Below are positions 10,788-24,722 of a stretch of DNA of 64,000 nt, piece by piece. The stretch covers positions 186,001 to 250,000 of the forward strand of contig NW_027490228.1 of NCBI RefSeq assembly GCF_050948175.1, given 5' to 3'. The stretch's first letter is position 1; every line of letters begins with the position of its first letter. This DNA is from Xylocopa sonorina (lineage: Eukaryota; Arthropoda; Insecta; Hymenoptera; Apidae). The position numbers and the translations under genes are program-made. The notes below the pieces were generated by a model that was given only the letters and a program-made list of their open reading frames with translations, was not told where the DNA came from and did not search any database.

Positions 10788-13700
10788 TTTCATGATAAGA
10801 TATAGTATCCATTGCGAAGTGTCATGTATATCTCGTATTCACTTCAAAAGAATGTAAATGCGACACTTCCATGCTAGGGAATAGCGTTTGCAGATGCCTA
10901 CATATCGTAGCAATAGAGTTCTAATGCTTCTTAAAACGAGATGTTGCATCTCACGTCTATGTTTCATGTTCAGATATAATATTCATTGCGAAGTGTCATG
11001 TATACCTCGTACTCACTTCAAAAGAATGTAAATGCGACCCTTCCATGCTAGGAAATAGCCTTTGCAGATGTCTACGTATCGTAGCAGTAGAGTTCTAATG
11101 CTTCCTAAAACGCGATATCGCATCTCTATTACATGTTTCATGATAAGGTATAATATTCATTGCGGAATGTTATGTATACCTCGTATTATCTTCAAAAGAA
11201 TGTAGATGCGACACTTCCAAGCTAGGAAATAGCGTTTGCAGATGTATACGTATCGCAGCAATAGAGTTTTAATGCTTCTTAAAACGAGATGTCGCATTTC
11301 ATATCTATATTTCGTGGTAAGATATAATATTCATTGTAGAGTGTTATGTATACCGCGTATTCACTTCAAATGATTGTAAATGCGCCACTTCCTTTCAAGG
11401 AAATAGCGTTCCCAGATGTCTACGTATCGAAGCAATAGAGTTCTAATGTTTCTTAAATAGCGATATCGCATCCCATTTCTATGTTTCATGATAAGATATA
11501 GTATCCATTGCGAAGTGTCATGTATATCTCGTATTCACTTCAAAAGAATGTAAATGCGACACTTCCATGCTAGGGAATAGCGTTTGCAGATGTCTACGTA
11601 TCGTAGCAATAGAGTTCTAATGCTTCCTAAAACGCGATATCGCATCTCACTTCTATATTTCATGATAAGATATAGTATCCATTGCGAAGTGTCATGTATA
11701 TCTCGTATTCACTTCAAAAGAATGTAAATGCGACAGTTCCATGCTAGGGAATAGCGTTTGCAGATGCCTACGTATCGTAGCAATAGAGTTCTAATGCTTC
11801 TTAAAACGAGATGTTGCATCTCACTTCTATGTTTCATGTTCAGATATAATATTCATTGCGAAGTGTCATGTATACCTCGTACTCACCTCAAAAGAATGTA
11901 AATGCGACCCTTCCATGCTAGGAAATAGCCTTTGCAGATGTCTACGTATCGTAGCAGTAGAGTTCTAATGCTTCCTAAAACGCGATATCGCATCTCTCTT
12001 ACATGTTTCATGATAAGGTATAATATTCATTGCGGAATGTTATGTATACCTCGTATTATCTTCAAAAGAATGTAGATGCGACACTTCCATGCTAGGAAAT
12101 AGCGTTTGCAGATGTCTACGTATCGTAGCAATATAGTTCTAATGCTTCTTAAAACGCGATATCGCATCTCACTGCTATGTTTCATGTTAAGATATAATAT
12201 TCATTATGGAGTGTTATGTATACCTCATATTCACTTCAAATGCTTGTAAATGCGCCACTTCCTTTCAAGGAAATAGCGTTCCCAGATGTCTACGTATCGA
12301 AGCAATAGAGTTCTAATGTTTCTTAAATAGCGATATCGCATCCCATTTCTATGTTTCATGATAAGATATAATATTCATTGCGAAGTGTCATGTATATCTC
12401 GTATTCACATCAGAAGAATGTAAATGCGACACTTCCATGCTAGGAAATAGCGTTTGCAGATGTCTACGTATCGTAGCAATAGAGTTCTAATGCTTCTTAA
12501 TACGAGATGTCGCATCTCATTTCTATGTTTCGTGATAGGATATAATATTCATTGCGGAATGTTATGTATACCTCGTATTCACTTCAAAAGAATGTAAATG
12601 CGACACTTCCTTGCTAGGAAATATTGTTTGCAGATGTCTACGTATCGTAGCAATAGAGTTCTAATGCTTCTTAAAACGAGAAGTCGTATTTCATTTCTAT
12701 GCTTCGTAATAAGATATAATATTCATTGCGGAATGTTATGTATACCTCGTATTATCTTCAAAAGAATGTAAATGCGGCAATTCCATGCTAGGAAATAGCG
12801 TTTGCAGATGTCTACGTATCGTAGCAATAGAGTTCTAATGCTTCTTAAAATGAGAAGTCGTATTTCATTTCTATGTTTCATGATAGGATATAATATTCAT
12901 TATGGAGTGTTATGTATACCTCGTATTCACTACAAAAGAATGTAAATGCGACCCTTCCATGCTTGGAAATAGCCTTTGCAGATGTCTACGCATCACAGCA
13001 ATAGAGTACTAATGCTTCTTAAAACGAGATGTCGTATTTCATTTCTATGTTTCGTAATAAGATATAATATTCATTGTGTAATGTTATGTATACCTCGTAT
13101 AGACTTCAATGGAATGTAAGTGCGACATTTCCTTGCTAGGAAATATAGTTTGCAGATGTCTACGTATATTAGCAATAGAGTTCTAATGCTTCTCAAAACG
13201 CGATATAGCACCTCATTCATATGTATCATGATAAGATATAATATTCATTGCGGAGTGTCATGTATATCTCGTATTCACTTCAAAGGAATGTAAATGCGAC
13301 ACTTCCATGCTAGGAAGTAGCGTTTGCAGATGTCTACATATCGTAGCCATAGAGTTCTAATGCTTCCTAAAACGCGATATCGCATCTCACTTCTATGTTT
13401 CATGATAAGATATAATATTCATTGCGAAGTGTCATGTATACTTCGTATTCACTACAAAAGAATGTAAATGCGACACTTCCATGCTAGGAAATAGCGTTTG
13501 CAGATGTCTACGTATCGTAGCAATAGATTTCAAATGCTTCTTAAAACGCGATATCGCATCTCACTTCTATGTTTCATGATAAGATAAAATATTCATTGCG
13601 AAGTGTTATGTACACATCGTATTCACTTCAAAAGAATGTAAATGCGACACATCCATGCTAGGAAATAGCGTTTGCAGATGTCTAGGTATCGTAGCAATAG

Positions 13701-16700
13701 AGTTCTAATGCTTCTTAAAACGCGATATCGCATCTCACACCAATGTTTCATGATAACATATAATATTCATTGCGAAGTGTCATGTATACCTCGTATTCAC
13801 ATCAAAAGAATGTCAATGCGACACTTACATGCTAGGAAATAGCGTTTGCAGATGTCTACGTATCGTAGCAAGGGAGATCTAATGCTTCTTAAAACGCGAT
13901 ATCGCATCTAACACCTATGTTTCATGATAGGATATAATAATCATTGCGATGTGTCATGTATACCTCGTATTCACTTCAAAAGAATGTAAATGCGACACTT
14001 ACATGCTAGGAAATAGCGTTTGCAGATGTCTACGTATCGCAGCAATAGAATTCTAATGCTTTATAAAACGAGATGTCGCATTTCATTTCTATGTTTCTTG
14101 GTAAGATATAATATTCATTGTAGAGTATTATGTATACCTCGTATTCACTTCAAATGAATGTAAATGCGACACTTCCTTGCTAGGAAATAGGGTTTGCAGA
14201 TGTCTACGTATCGTAGCAAGAGAGTCCTAAAGCTTCTTAGAACGCGATATCGCATCTCGCTTCCATGTTTCGTGATAAGATATAATATTCATTGCGAAGT
14301 GTCATGTATACCTCGTACTCACTTCACAAGAATGTAAATGCGACCCTTCCATGCTAGGAAATAGCCTTTGCAGATGTCTACGTATCGTAGCAGTAGAGTT
14401 CTAATGCTTCCTAAACCGCGATATCGCATCTCTCTTCTATGTTTCATGATAAGGTATAATATTCATTGCGAATTGTCATGTATACCTCGTATTCACTTCA
14501 AAAGAATGTAGATGCGACACTTCCATGCTAGGAAATAGCGTTTGCAGATGTCTACGTATCGCAACAATGGAGTTCTAGTGCTTCTTAAATCGCGATATCG
14601 CATCTCACATCTATGTTTCATGATAAGATATAATAATCATTGCGATGTGTCATGTATATCTCGTATTCACATCAGAAGAATGTAAATGCGACACTTCCAT
14701 GCTAGGAAATAGCGTTTGCAGATGTCTACGTATCGTAGCAATAGAGTTCTAATGCTTCTTAATACGAGATGTCGCATCTCATTTCTATGTTTCGTGATAA
14801 GATATAATATTCATTGCGGAATGTTATGTATACCTCGTATTCACTTCAAAAGAATTTAAATGCGACACTTCCTTGCTAGGAAATATTGTTTGCAGATGTC
14901 TACGTATCGTAGCAATAGAGTTCTATTGCTTCTTAAAACGAGAAGTCGTATTTGATTTCTATGCTTCGTAATAAGATATAATATTCATTGCGGAATGTTA
15001 TGTATACCTCGTATTATCTTCAAAAGAATGTAAATGCGGCACTTCCATGCTAGGAAATAGCGTTTGCAGATGTCTACGTATCGTAGCAATAGAGTTCTAA
15101 TGCTTCTTAAAATGAGAAGTCGTATTTCATTTCTATGTTTCATGATAAGATATAATATTCATTATGGAGTGTTATGTATACCTCGTATTCACGACAAAAG
15201 AATGTAAATGCGACCCTTCCATGCTTGGAAATAGCCTTTGCAGATGTCTACGCATCACAGCAATAGAGTACTAATGCTTCTTAAAACGAGATGTCGTATT
15301 TCATTTCTATGTTTCGTAATAAGATATAATATACATTGTGTAATGTTATGTATACCTCGTATAGACTTCAATGGAATGTAAGTGCGACACTTCCTTGCTA
15401 GGAAATATTGTTTGCAGATGTCTACGTATATTAGCAATAGAGTTCTAATGCTTCTCAAAACGCGATATAGCACCTCATTCCAATGTATCATGATAAGATA
15501 TAATATTCATTGCGGAGTGTCATGTATATCTCGTATTCACTTCAAAAGAATGTAAATGCGACACTTCCATGCTAGGAAGTAGCGTTTGCAGATGTCTACA
15601 TATCGTAGCAATAGAGTTCTAATGCCTCCTAATACGCGATATCGCATCTCACTTCTATGTTTCATGATAAGATATAATATTCATTGCGAAGTGTCATGTA
15701 TACTTCGTATTCACTACAAAAGAATGTAAATGCGACACTTCCATGCTAGGAAATAGCGTTTGCAGATGTCTACGTATCGTAGCAATAGATTTCTAATGCT
15801 TCTTAAAACGCGATATCGCATCTCACTTCTATGTTTCATGATAAGATAAAATATTCATTGCGAAGTGTTATGTACACATCGTATTCACTTCAAAAGAATG
15901 TAAGTGCGACACATCCATGCTAGGAAATAGCGTTTGCAGATGTCTAGGTATCGTAGCAATAGAGTTCTAATGCTTCTTAAAACGCGATATCGCATCTCAC
16001 TCCAATGTTTCATGATAACATATAATATTCATTGGGAAGTGTCATGTGTATCTCGTATTCACTTCAAAAGAATGTAAATGCGACACTTCCATGCTAGGGA
16101 ATAACGTTTCCATATGTCTACGTATCGTAGCAATAGATTTCTAATGCTCCTTAGAACGCGATATCGCATCTCACTTCTATGTTTCATGATAAGATATAAT
16201 ATTCATTGCGAAGTGTCATGTATACCTCGTATTCACTTCAAAAGAACGTAAATAAGTCACTTCCATGCTAGGAAATAGCGTTTGCAGATGTCTACGTATC
16301 GTAGCAATAGAGTTCTAATGCTTCTTGGAACGCGATATCGCATCTCACTTCTGTGTTTCATGGTAAGATATAATATTCATTGCGAAGTGTCATGTATACC
16401 TCGTATTCACTTCAAAAGAATGTAAATGCGACACTTACATGCTAAGAAATAGCGTTTGCAGATGTCTACGTATCGTAGCAATAGAGTTCTAATGCTTCTT
16501 AATACGAGATGTCGCATCTCATTTCTATGTTTCGTGATAAGATATAATATTCATTGCGGAATGTTATGTATACCTCGTATTCACTTCAAAAGAATTTAAA
16601 TGCGACACTTCCTTGCTAGGAAATATTGTTTGCAGATGTCTACGTATCGTAGCAATAGAGTTCTATTGCTTCTTAAAACGAGAAGTCGTATTTGATTTCT

Positions 16701-16900
16701 ATGCTTCGTAATAAGATATAATATTCATTGCGGAATGTTATGTATACCTCGTATTATCTTCAAAAGAATGTAAATGCGGCACTTCCATGCTAGGAAATAG
16801 CGTTTGCAGATGTCTACGTATCGTAGCAATAGAGTTCTAATGCTTCTTAAAATGAGAAGTCGTATTTCATTTCTATGTTTCATGATAAGATATAATATTC
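10628..16900 (+). repeat. 38-monomer higher-order block, copy 2
   Basis: Second copy of the block at +6612. Copies differ by scattered single-base changes (for example a cgtattaacttc/cgtattatcttc difference near 5441 and 12053), with no length change between them. Unlike copy 1, it runs on through a full second copy of the nested 10-monomer unit, so it preserves the longer arrangement at its right end. The right limit is where the copy 1 match breaks. Confidence 0.93.
14706..16445 (+). repeat. Nested 10-monomer tandem duplication, copy 1 (1740 bp)
   Basis: This unit is followed directly by a nearly identical copy at 16446. The match begins just after the taggaa/taagaa difference at 14705/16445. 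The only difference I noticed inside is aatgcctcctaatacgcg near 15621 against aatgcttcctaaaacgcg near 17361. Such close identity implies a recent event. Confidence 0.92.
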
Positions 16901-18192
16901 ATTATGGAGTGTTATGTATACCTCGTATTCACGACAAAAGAATGTAAATGCGACCCTTCCATGCTTGGAAATAGCCTTTGCAGATGTCTACGCATCACAG
17001 CAATAGAGTACTAATGCTTCTTAAAACGAGATGTCGTATTTCATTTCTATGTTTCGTAATAAGATATAATATACATTGTGTAATGTTATGTATACCTCGT
17101 ATAGACTTCAATGGAATGTAAGTGCGACACTTCCTTGCTAGGAAATATTGTTTGCAGATGTCTACGTATATTAGCAATAGAGTTCTAATGCTTCTCAAAA
17201 CGCGATATAGCACCTCATTCCAATGTATCATGATAAGATATAATATTCATTGCGGAGTGTCATGTATATCTCGTATTCACTTCAAAAGAATGTAAATGCG
17301 ACACTTCCATGCTAGGAAGTAGCGTTTGCAGATGTCTACATATCGTAGCAATAGAGTTCTAATGCTTCCTAAAACGCGATATCGCATCTCACTTCTATGT
17401 TTCATGATAAGATATAATATTCATTGCGAAGTGTCATGTATACTTCGTATTCACTACAAAAGAATGTAAATGCGACACTTCCATGCTAGGAAATAGCGTT
17501 TGCAGATGTCTACGTATCGTAGCAATAGATTTCTAATGCTTCTTAAAACGCGATATCGCATCTCACTTCTATGTTTCATGATAAGATAAAATATTCATTG
17601 CGAAGTGTTATGTACACATCGTATTCACTTCAAAAGAATGTAAGTGCGACACATCCATGCTAGGAAATAGCGTTTGCAGATGTCTAGGTATCGTAGCAAT
17701 AGAGTTCTAATGCTTCTTAAAACGCGATATCGCATCTCACTCCAATGTTTCATGATAACATATAATATTCATTGGGAAGTGTCATGTGTATCTCGTATTC
17801 ACTTCAAAAGAATGTAAATGCGACACTTCCATGCTAGGGAATAACGTTTCCATATGTCTACGTATCGTAGCAATAGATTTCTAATGCTCCTTAGAACGCG
17901 ATATCGCATCTCACTTCTATGTTTCATGATAAGATATAATATTCATTGCGAAGTGTCATGTATACCTCGTATTCACTTCAAAAGAACGTAAATAAGTCAC
18001 TTCCATGCTAGGAAATAGCGTTTGCAGATGTCTACGTATCGTAGCAATAGAGTTCTAATGCTTCTTGGAACGCGATATCGCATCTCACTTCTGTGTTTCA
18101 TGGTAAGATATAATATTCATTGCGAAGTGTCATGTATACCTCGTATTCACTTCAAAAGAATGTAAATGCGACACTTACATGCTAAGAAATAG
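16446..18192 (+). repeat. Nested 10-monomer tandem duplication, copy 2
   Basis: Matches 14706-16445 at +1740 and continues to about 18192, where gaaatagcatttgcag replaces gaaatagcgtttgcag and the following monomers change type (cttagaacgcg in place of cttaatacgag). Confidence 0.92.
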
Positions 18193-19258
18193 CATTTGCA
18201 GATGTCTACGTATCGCAGCAATAGAGTTCTAATGCTTCTTAGAACGCGATATCGCATCTCACATCTATGTTTCATGATAAGATATAATATTCATTGCGAA
18301 GTGTCATGTATACTTCGTATTCACATGACAAGAATGTAAATGCGACGCTTCCATGCTAGGAAATAGCGTTTGCAGATGTCTACGTGTCGTAACAATAGTG
18401 TTCTAATGCTTCTTAAAACGAGATGCCGCATCTCATTTCTATGTTTCATGATAAGATATAATATTCAGTGCGAAGTGTTATGTATACTTCGTATTCACTT
18501 CAAAAGGATGTAAGTGCGACACTTCCTTGCTAGGAAATAGGGTTTGCAGATGTCTACGTATCGTAGCAAGAGAGTCCTAAAGCTTCTTAGAACGCGATAT
18601 CGCATCTCACTTCCATGTTTCATGACAAGATATAATATTCATTGCGAAGTGTCATGTATACCTCGTATTCACTAAAAAAGGATGTAAATGCGACACTTAC
18701 ATGCTAGGAAATAGCGTTTGCAGATGTCTACGTATCCTAGCAATAGAGTTCTAATGCTTCTTAAAACGAGATGTTGCATCTCACTTCTATGTTTCATGTT
18801 CAGATATAATATTCATTGTGAAGTGTCATGTATACCTCGTACTCACTTCAAAAGAATGTAAATGCGACCCTTCCATGCTAGGAAATAGCCTTTGCAGATG
18901 TCTACGTATCGTAGCAGTAGAGTTCTAATGCTTCCTAAACCGCGATATCGCATCTATCTTCTATGTTTCATGATAAGGTATAATATTCATTGCGAATTGT
19001 CATGTATACCTCGTATTCACTTCAAAAGAATGTAGATGCGACACTTCCATGCTAGGAAATAGCGTTTGCAGATGTCTACGTATCGTAGCAATAGAGTTCT
19101 AATGCTTCTTAAAACGCGATATCGCATCTCACTTCTATGTTTCATGATAAGATAAAATATTCATACGAAGTGTTATGTACACATCGTATTCACTTCAAAA
19201 GAATGTAAATGCGACACATCCATGCTAGGAAATAGCGTTTGCAGATGTCTAGGTATCG
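18193..19258 (+). repeat. Mixed satellite monomers between duplicated blocks
   Basis: Ordinary monomers with no gene or unique sequence. Markers such as cgtattcacatgacaag, tcgtaacaatagtgttc and agatgccgcatctcattt also occur at 35.5 kb and 54.2 kb, so these monomer types are shared with other blocks. One base is missing near 19164 (ttcatacgaagtg against ttcattgcgaagtg). Confidence 0.8.
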
Positions 19259-21172
19259 TAGCAATAGAGTTCTAATGCTTCTTAAAACGCGATATCGCAT
19301 CTCACTTCTATATTTCATGATAAGATATAGTATCTATTGCGAAGTGTCATGTATATCTCGTATTCACTTCAAAAGAATGTAAATGCGACACTTCCATGCT
19401 AGGGAATAGAATTTCCATATGTCTGCGTATCGTAGCAATAGATTTCTAATGCTTCTTAGAACGCGATATCGCATCTCACTTCTATGTTTCATGATAAGAT
19501 ATAATATTCATTGCGAAGTGTCATGTATACCTCGTATTCACTTCAAAAGAACGTAAATAAGTCACTTCCATGCTAGGAAATAGCGTTTGCAGATGTCTAC
19601 GTATCGTAGCAATAGAGTTCTAATGCTTCTTAAAACGCGATATCGCATCTCACTTCTATGTTTCATGATAAGATATAATATTCATTGCGAAGTGTCATGT
19701 ATACCTCGTATTCACTTCAAAAGAATGTAAATGCGACACTTACATGCTAGGAAATAGCATTTGCAGATGTCTACGTATCGCAGCAATGGAGTTCTAGTGC
19801 TTCTTAAATCGCGATATCGCATCTCACATCTATGTTTCATGATAAGATATAATAATCATTGCGATGTGTCATGTATACCTCGTATTCACTTCAAAAGAAT
19901 GTAAATGCGACACTTACATGCTAGGAAATAGCGTTTGCAGATGTCCACGTATCGTAGCAATAGAGTTCTAATGCTTCTTAAAACGAGATGTCACATTTCA
20001 TTTCTATGTTTCGTGATAAGATATAATATGCATGGTAGAGTGTAATGTATACCTCGTATTCACTTCAAATGATTGTAAATGCGCCACTTCCTTTCAAGGA
20101 AATAGCGTTCCCAGATGTCTACGTATCGAAGCAATAGAGTTCTAATGTTTCTTAAATAGCGATATCGCATCCCATTTCTATGTTTCATGATAAGATATAA
20201 TATTCATTGCGAAGTGTCATGTATATCTCGTATTCACATCAGAAGAATGTAAAAACGACACTTCCATGCTAGGAAGTAGCGTTTGCAGATGTCTACGTAT
20301 CGTAGCAGTAGAGTTCTAATGCTTCCTAAACCGCGATATCGCATCTATCTTCTATGTTTCATGATAAGGTATAATATTCATTGCGAATTGTCATGTATAC
20401 CTCGTATTCACTTCAAAAGAATGTAGATGCGACACTTCCATGCTAGGAAATAGCGTTTGCAGATGTCCACGTATCGTAGCAATAGAGTTCTAATGCTTCT
20501 TAAAACGAGATGTCACATTTCATTTCTATGTTTCGTGATAAGATATAATATACATGGTGGAGTGTTATGTATACCTCGTATTCACTTCAAATGATTGTAA
20601 ATGCGCCACTTCCTTTCAAGGAAATAGCGTTCCCAGATGTCTACGTATCGAAGCAATAGAGTTCTAATGCTTCTTAAAACGAGAAGTCGTATTTCATTTC
20701 TATGCTTCGTAATAAGATATAATATTCATTGCGGAATGTTATGTATACCTCGTATTATCTTCAAAAGAATGTAAATGCGGCACTTCCATGCTAAGAAATA
20801 GCGTTTGCAGATGTCTACGTATCGTAGCAATGGAGTTCTAGTGCTTCTTAAATCGCGATATCGCATCTCACATCTATGTTTCATGATAAGATATAATAAT
20901 CATTGCGATGTGTCATGTATATCTCGTATTCACATCAGAAGAATGTAAATGCGACACTTCCATGCTAGGAAATAGCGTTTGCAGATGTCTACGTATCGTA
21001 GCAATAGAGTTCTAATGCTTCTTAATACGAGATGTCGTATTTCATTTCTATGTTTCGTAATAAGATATAATATTCATTGTGTAATGTTATGTATACCTCG
21101 TATAGACTTCAATGGAATGTAAGTGCGACATTTCCTTGCTAGGAAATATTGTTTGCAGATGTCTACGTATAT
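19259..21172 (+). repeat. 11-monomer tandem duplication, copy 1 (1914 bp)
   Basis: The unit recurs directly downstream at +1914 (11 x 174). Shared rare variants include gaatagaatttccatatg, cagcaatggagttctagtg (19781 and 21695), tatgcatggtagagtgtaatg and gaatgtaaaaacgac. Two variant C monomers (20075, 20597) lie inside. Differences are a few single bases, such as tatctattgcg against tatccattgcg. Confidence 0.93.
19661..19834 (+). repeat. Representative class A monomer (174 bp)
   Basis: This copy shows the commonest monomer form. It starts at tttcatgataag and runs exactly 174 bases to the next tttcatgataag at 19835. Class A is marked by gcgatatcgcatctcac just before the start, tttcatgataag at the start and gcgaagtgtcatg about 30 bases in. 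This copy carries minor variants (agcatttgcag, cgcagcaatggag). Hand count gives about 36% G+C in a consensus-like copy. The strand-specific frame through cagatgtctacg meets a TAA in gaatgtaaatg and a TAG in ggaaatagcg, so the standard monomer is closed to translation in that frame. Confidence 0.9.
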
Positions 21173-23110
21173 TAGCAATAGAGTTCTAATGCTTCTTAAA
21201 ACGCGATATCGCATCTCACTTCTATATTTCATGATAAGATATAGTATCCATTGCGAAGTGTCATGTATATCTCGTATTCACTTCAAAAGAATGTAAATGC
21301 GACACTTCCATGCTAGGGAATAGAATTTCCATATGTCTGCGTATCGTAGCAATAGATTTCTAATGCTTCTTAGAACGCGATATCGCATCTCACTTCTATG
21401 TTTCATGATAAGATATAATATTCATTGCGAAGTGTCATGTATACCTCGTATTCACTTCAAAAGAACGTAAATAAGTCACTTCCATGCTAGGAAATAGCGT
21501 TTGCAGATGTCTACGTATCGTAGCAATAGAGTTCTAATGCTTCTTAAAACGCGATATCGCATCTCACTTCTATGTTTCATGATAAGATATAATATTCATT
21601 GCGAAGTGTCATGTATACCTCGTATTCACTTCAAAAGAATGTAAATGCGACACTTACATGCTAGGAAATAGCATTTGCAGATGTCTACGTATCGCAGCAA
21701 TGGAGTTCTAGTGCTTCTTAAATCGCGATATCGCATCTCACATCTATGTTTCATGATAAGATATAATAATCATTGCGATGTGTCATGTATACCTCGTATT
21801 CACTTCAAAAGAATGTAAATGCGACACTTACATGCTAGGAAATAGCGTTTGCAGATGTCCACGTATCGTAGCAATAGAGTTCTAATGCTTCTTAAAACGA
21901 GATGTCACATTTCATTTCTATGTTTCGTGATAAGATATAATATGCATGGTAGAGTGTAATGTATACCTCGTATTCACTTCAAATGATTGTAAATGCGCCA
22001 CTTCCTTTCAAGGAAATAGCGTTCCCAGATGTCTACGTATCGAAGCAATAGAGTTCTAATGTTTCTTAAATAGCGATATCGCATCCCATTTCTATGTTTC
22101 ATGATAAGATATAATATTCATTGCGAAGTGTCATGTATATCTCGTATTCACATCAGAAGAATGTAAAAACGACACTTCCATGCTAGGAAGTAGCGTTTGC
22201 AGATGTCTACGTATCGTAGCAGTAGAGTTCTAATGCTTCCTAAACCGCGATATCGCATCTATCTTCTATGTTTCATGATAAGGTATAATATTCATTGCGA
22301 ATTGTCATGTATACCTCGTATTCACTTCAAAAGAATGTAGATGCGACACTTCCATGCTAGGAAATAGCGTTTGCAGATGTCCACGTATCGTAGCAATAGA
22401 GTTCTAATGCTTCTTAAAACGAGATGTCACATTTCATTTCTATGTTTCGTGATAAGATATAATATACATGGTAGAGTGTTATGTATACCTCGTATTCACT
22501 TCAAATGATTGTAAATGCGCCACTTCCTTTCAAGGAAATAGCGTTCCCAGGTGTCTACGTATCGAAGCAATAGAGTTCTAATGCTTCTTAAAACGAGAAG
22601 TCGTATTTCATTTCTATGCTTCGTAATAAGATATAATATTCATTGCGGAATGTTATGTATACCTCGTATTATCTTCAAAAGAATGTAAATGCGGCACTTC
22701 CATGCTAAGAAATAGCGTTTGCAGATGTCTACGTATCGTAGCAATGGAGTTCTAGTGCTTCTTAAATCGCGATATCGCATCTCACATCTATGTTTCATGA
22801 TAAGATATAATAATCATTGCGATGTGTCATGTATATCTCGTATTCACATCAGAAGAATGTAAATGCGACACTTCCATGCTAGGAAATAGCGTTTGCAGAT
22901 GTCTACGTATCGTAGCAATGGAGTTCTAATGCTTCTTAATACGAGATGTCGTATTTCATTTCTATGTTTCGTAATAAGATATAATATTCATTGTGTAATG
23001 TTATGTATACCTCGTATAGACTTCAATGGAATGTAAGTGCGACATTTCCTTGCTAGGAAATATTGTTTGCAGATGTCTACGTATATTAGCAATAGAGTTC
23101 TAATGCTTCT
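21173..23110 (+). repeat. 11-monomer tandem duplication, copy 2
   Basis: Second copy, ending at 23110 where ctcaaaacgcgatatagc begins in place of cttaaaacgcgatatcgc. Single differences include ggtagagtgttatg against ggtggagtgttatg and ccaggtgtctacg against ccagatgtctacg. There is no length difference from copy 1. Confidence 0.93.
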
Positions 23111-23330
23111 CAAAACGCGATATAGCACCTCATTCCTATGTATCATGATAAGATATAATATTCATTGCGGAGTGTCATGTATATCTCGTATTCACTTCAA
23201 AAGAATGTAAATGCGACACTTCCATGCTAGGAAATAGCGTTTGCAGATGTCTACGTATCGTAGCAATAGATTTCTAATGCTTCTTAAAACGCGATATCGC
23301 ATCTCACTTCTATGTTTCATGATAAGATAA

Positions 23331-24722
23331 AATATTCATTGCGAAGTGTCATGTATACTTCGTATTCACATGACAAGAATGTAAATGCGACACTTACATG
23401 CTAGGAAATAGCGTTTGCAGGTGTCTACGTATCCTACCAATAGATTTCTAATGCTTCTTAAAACGAGATGTCGCATCTCATTTCTATGTTTCATGTTCAG
23501 ATATAATATTCATTGCGAAGTGTCATGTATACCTCGTATTCACCTCAAAAGGATGTTAATGCGACACTTCCTTGCTAGGAAATAGCGTTACCAGATGACT
23601 ACGTGTCGAAACAATAGAGTTCTAATGATTCTTAAAATGCCATATCGCATCTCACTTCTGTGTTTCATGATAAGATATAATATTCATTGCGAAGTGTCAT
23701 GTATACCTCGATTTCACTTCACAAGAATGTAAATGCGACACTTCCTTGCTAGGAAATATTGTTTGCAGATGTCTACGTATCACAGAAATAGAGTACTAAT
23801 GCTTCTTAAAACGAGATGTCGTATTTCATTTCTATGTTTCGTAATAAGATAGAATATTCATTGTGTAATGTTATGTATACCTCGTATAGACTTCAATGGA
23901 ATGTAAGTGCGACATTTCCTTGCTAGGAAATATTGTTTGCAGATGTCTACGTATATTAGCAATAGAGTTCTACTGCTTCTCAAAACGCGATATAGCACCT
24001 CATTCCTATGTATCATGATAAGATATAATATTCATTGCGGAGTGTCATGTATATCTCGTATTCACTTCAAAAGAATGTAAATGCGACACTTCCATGCTAG
24101 GAAGTAGCGTTTGCAGATGTCTACATATCGTAGCAATAGAGTTCTAATGCTTCCTAAAACGCGATATCGCATCTCACTTCTATGTTTCATGATAAGATAT
24201 AATATTCATTGCGAAGTGTCATGTATACTTCGTATTCACTACAAAAGAATGTAAATGCGACACTTCCATGCTAGGAAATAGCGTTTGCAGATGTCTACGT
24301 ATCGTAGCAATAGATTTCTAATGCTTCTTAAAACGCGATATCGCATCTCACTTCTATGTTTCATGATAAGATAAAATATTCATTGCGAAGTGTTATGTAC
24401 ACTTCGTATTCACTTCAAAAGAATGTAAATGCGACACTTACATGCTAGGAAATAACGTTTCCATATGTCTACGTATCGTAGCAATAGATTTCTAATGCTT
24501 CTTAGAACGCGATATCGCATCTCACATCTATGTTTCATGGCAAGATATAATATTCATTGCGAAGTGTCATGTATACCTCGTATTCACTTCAAAAGAATGT
24601 AAATGCGACACTTACATGCTAGGAAATAGCATTTGCAGATGTCTACGTATCGCAGCAATAGAGTTCTAATGCTTCTTAGAACGCGATATCGCATCTCACA
24701 TATATGTTTCATGATAAGATAT
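23331..24722 (+). repeat. 8-monomer higher-order unit, copy 1 (1392 bp)
   Basis: The unit is dated by the marker gcaggtgtctacgtatcct, at about 23417 here, 24809 in the next copy and 26201 in the one after: each step is 1392 bases (8 x 174). Other marks in order are cctcaaaaggatgttaatg, gcgttaccagatgac, aaaatgccatatcgcatc, ctcgatttcacttcacaag, cgtatcacagaaatagag, acgtatattagcaatag and gaagtagcgtttgcag. Confidence 0.92.
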
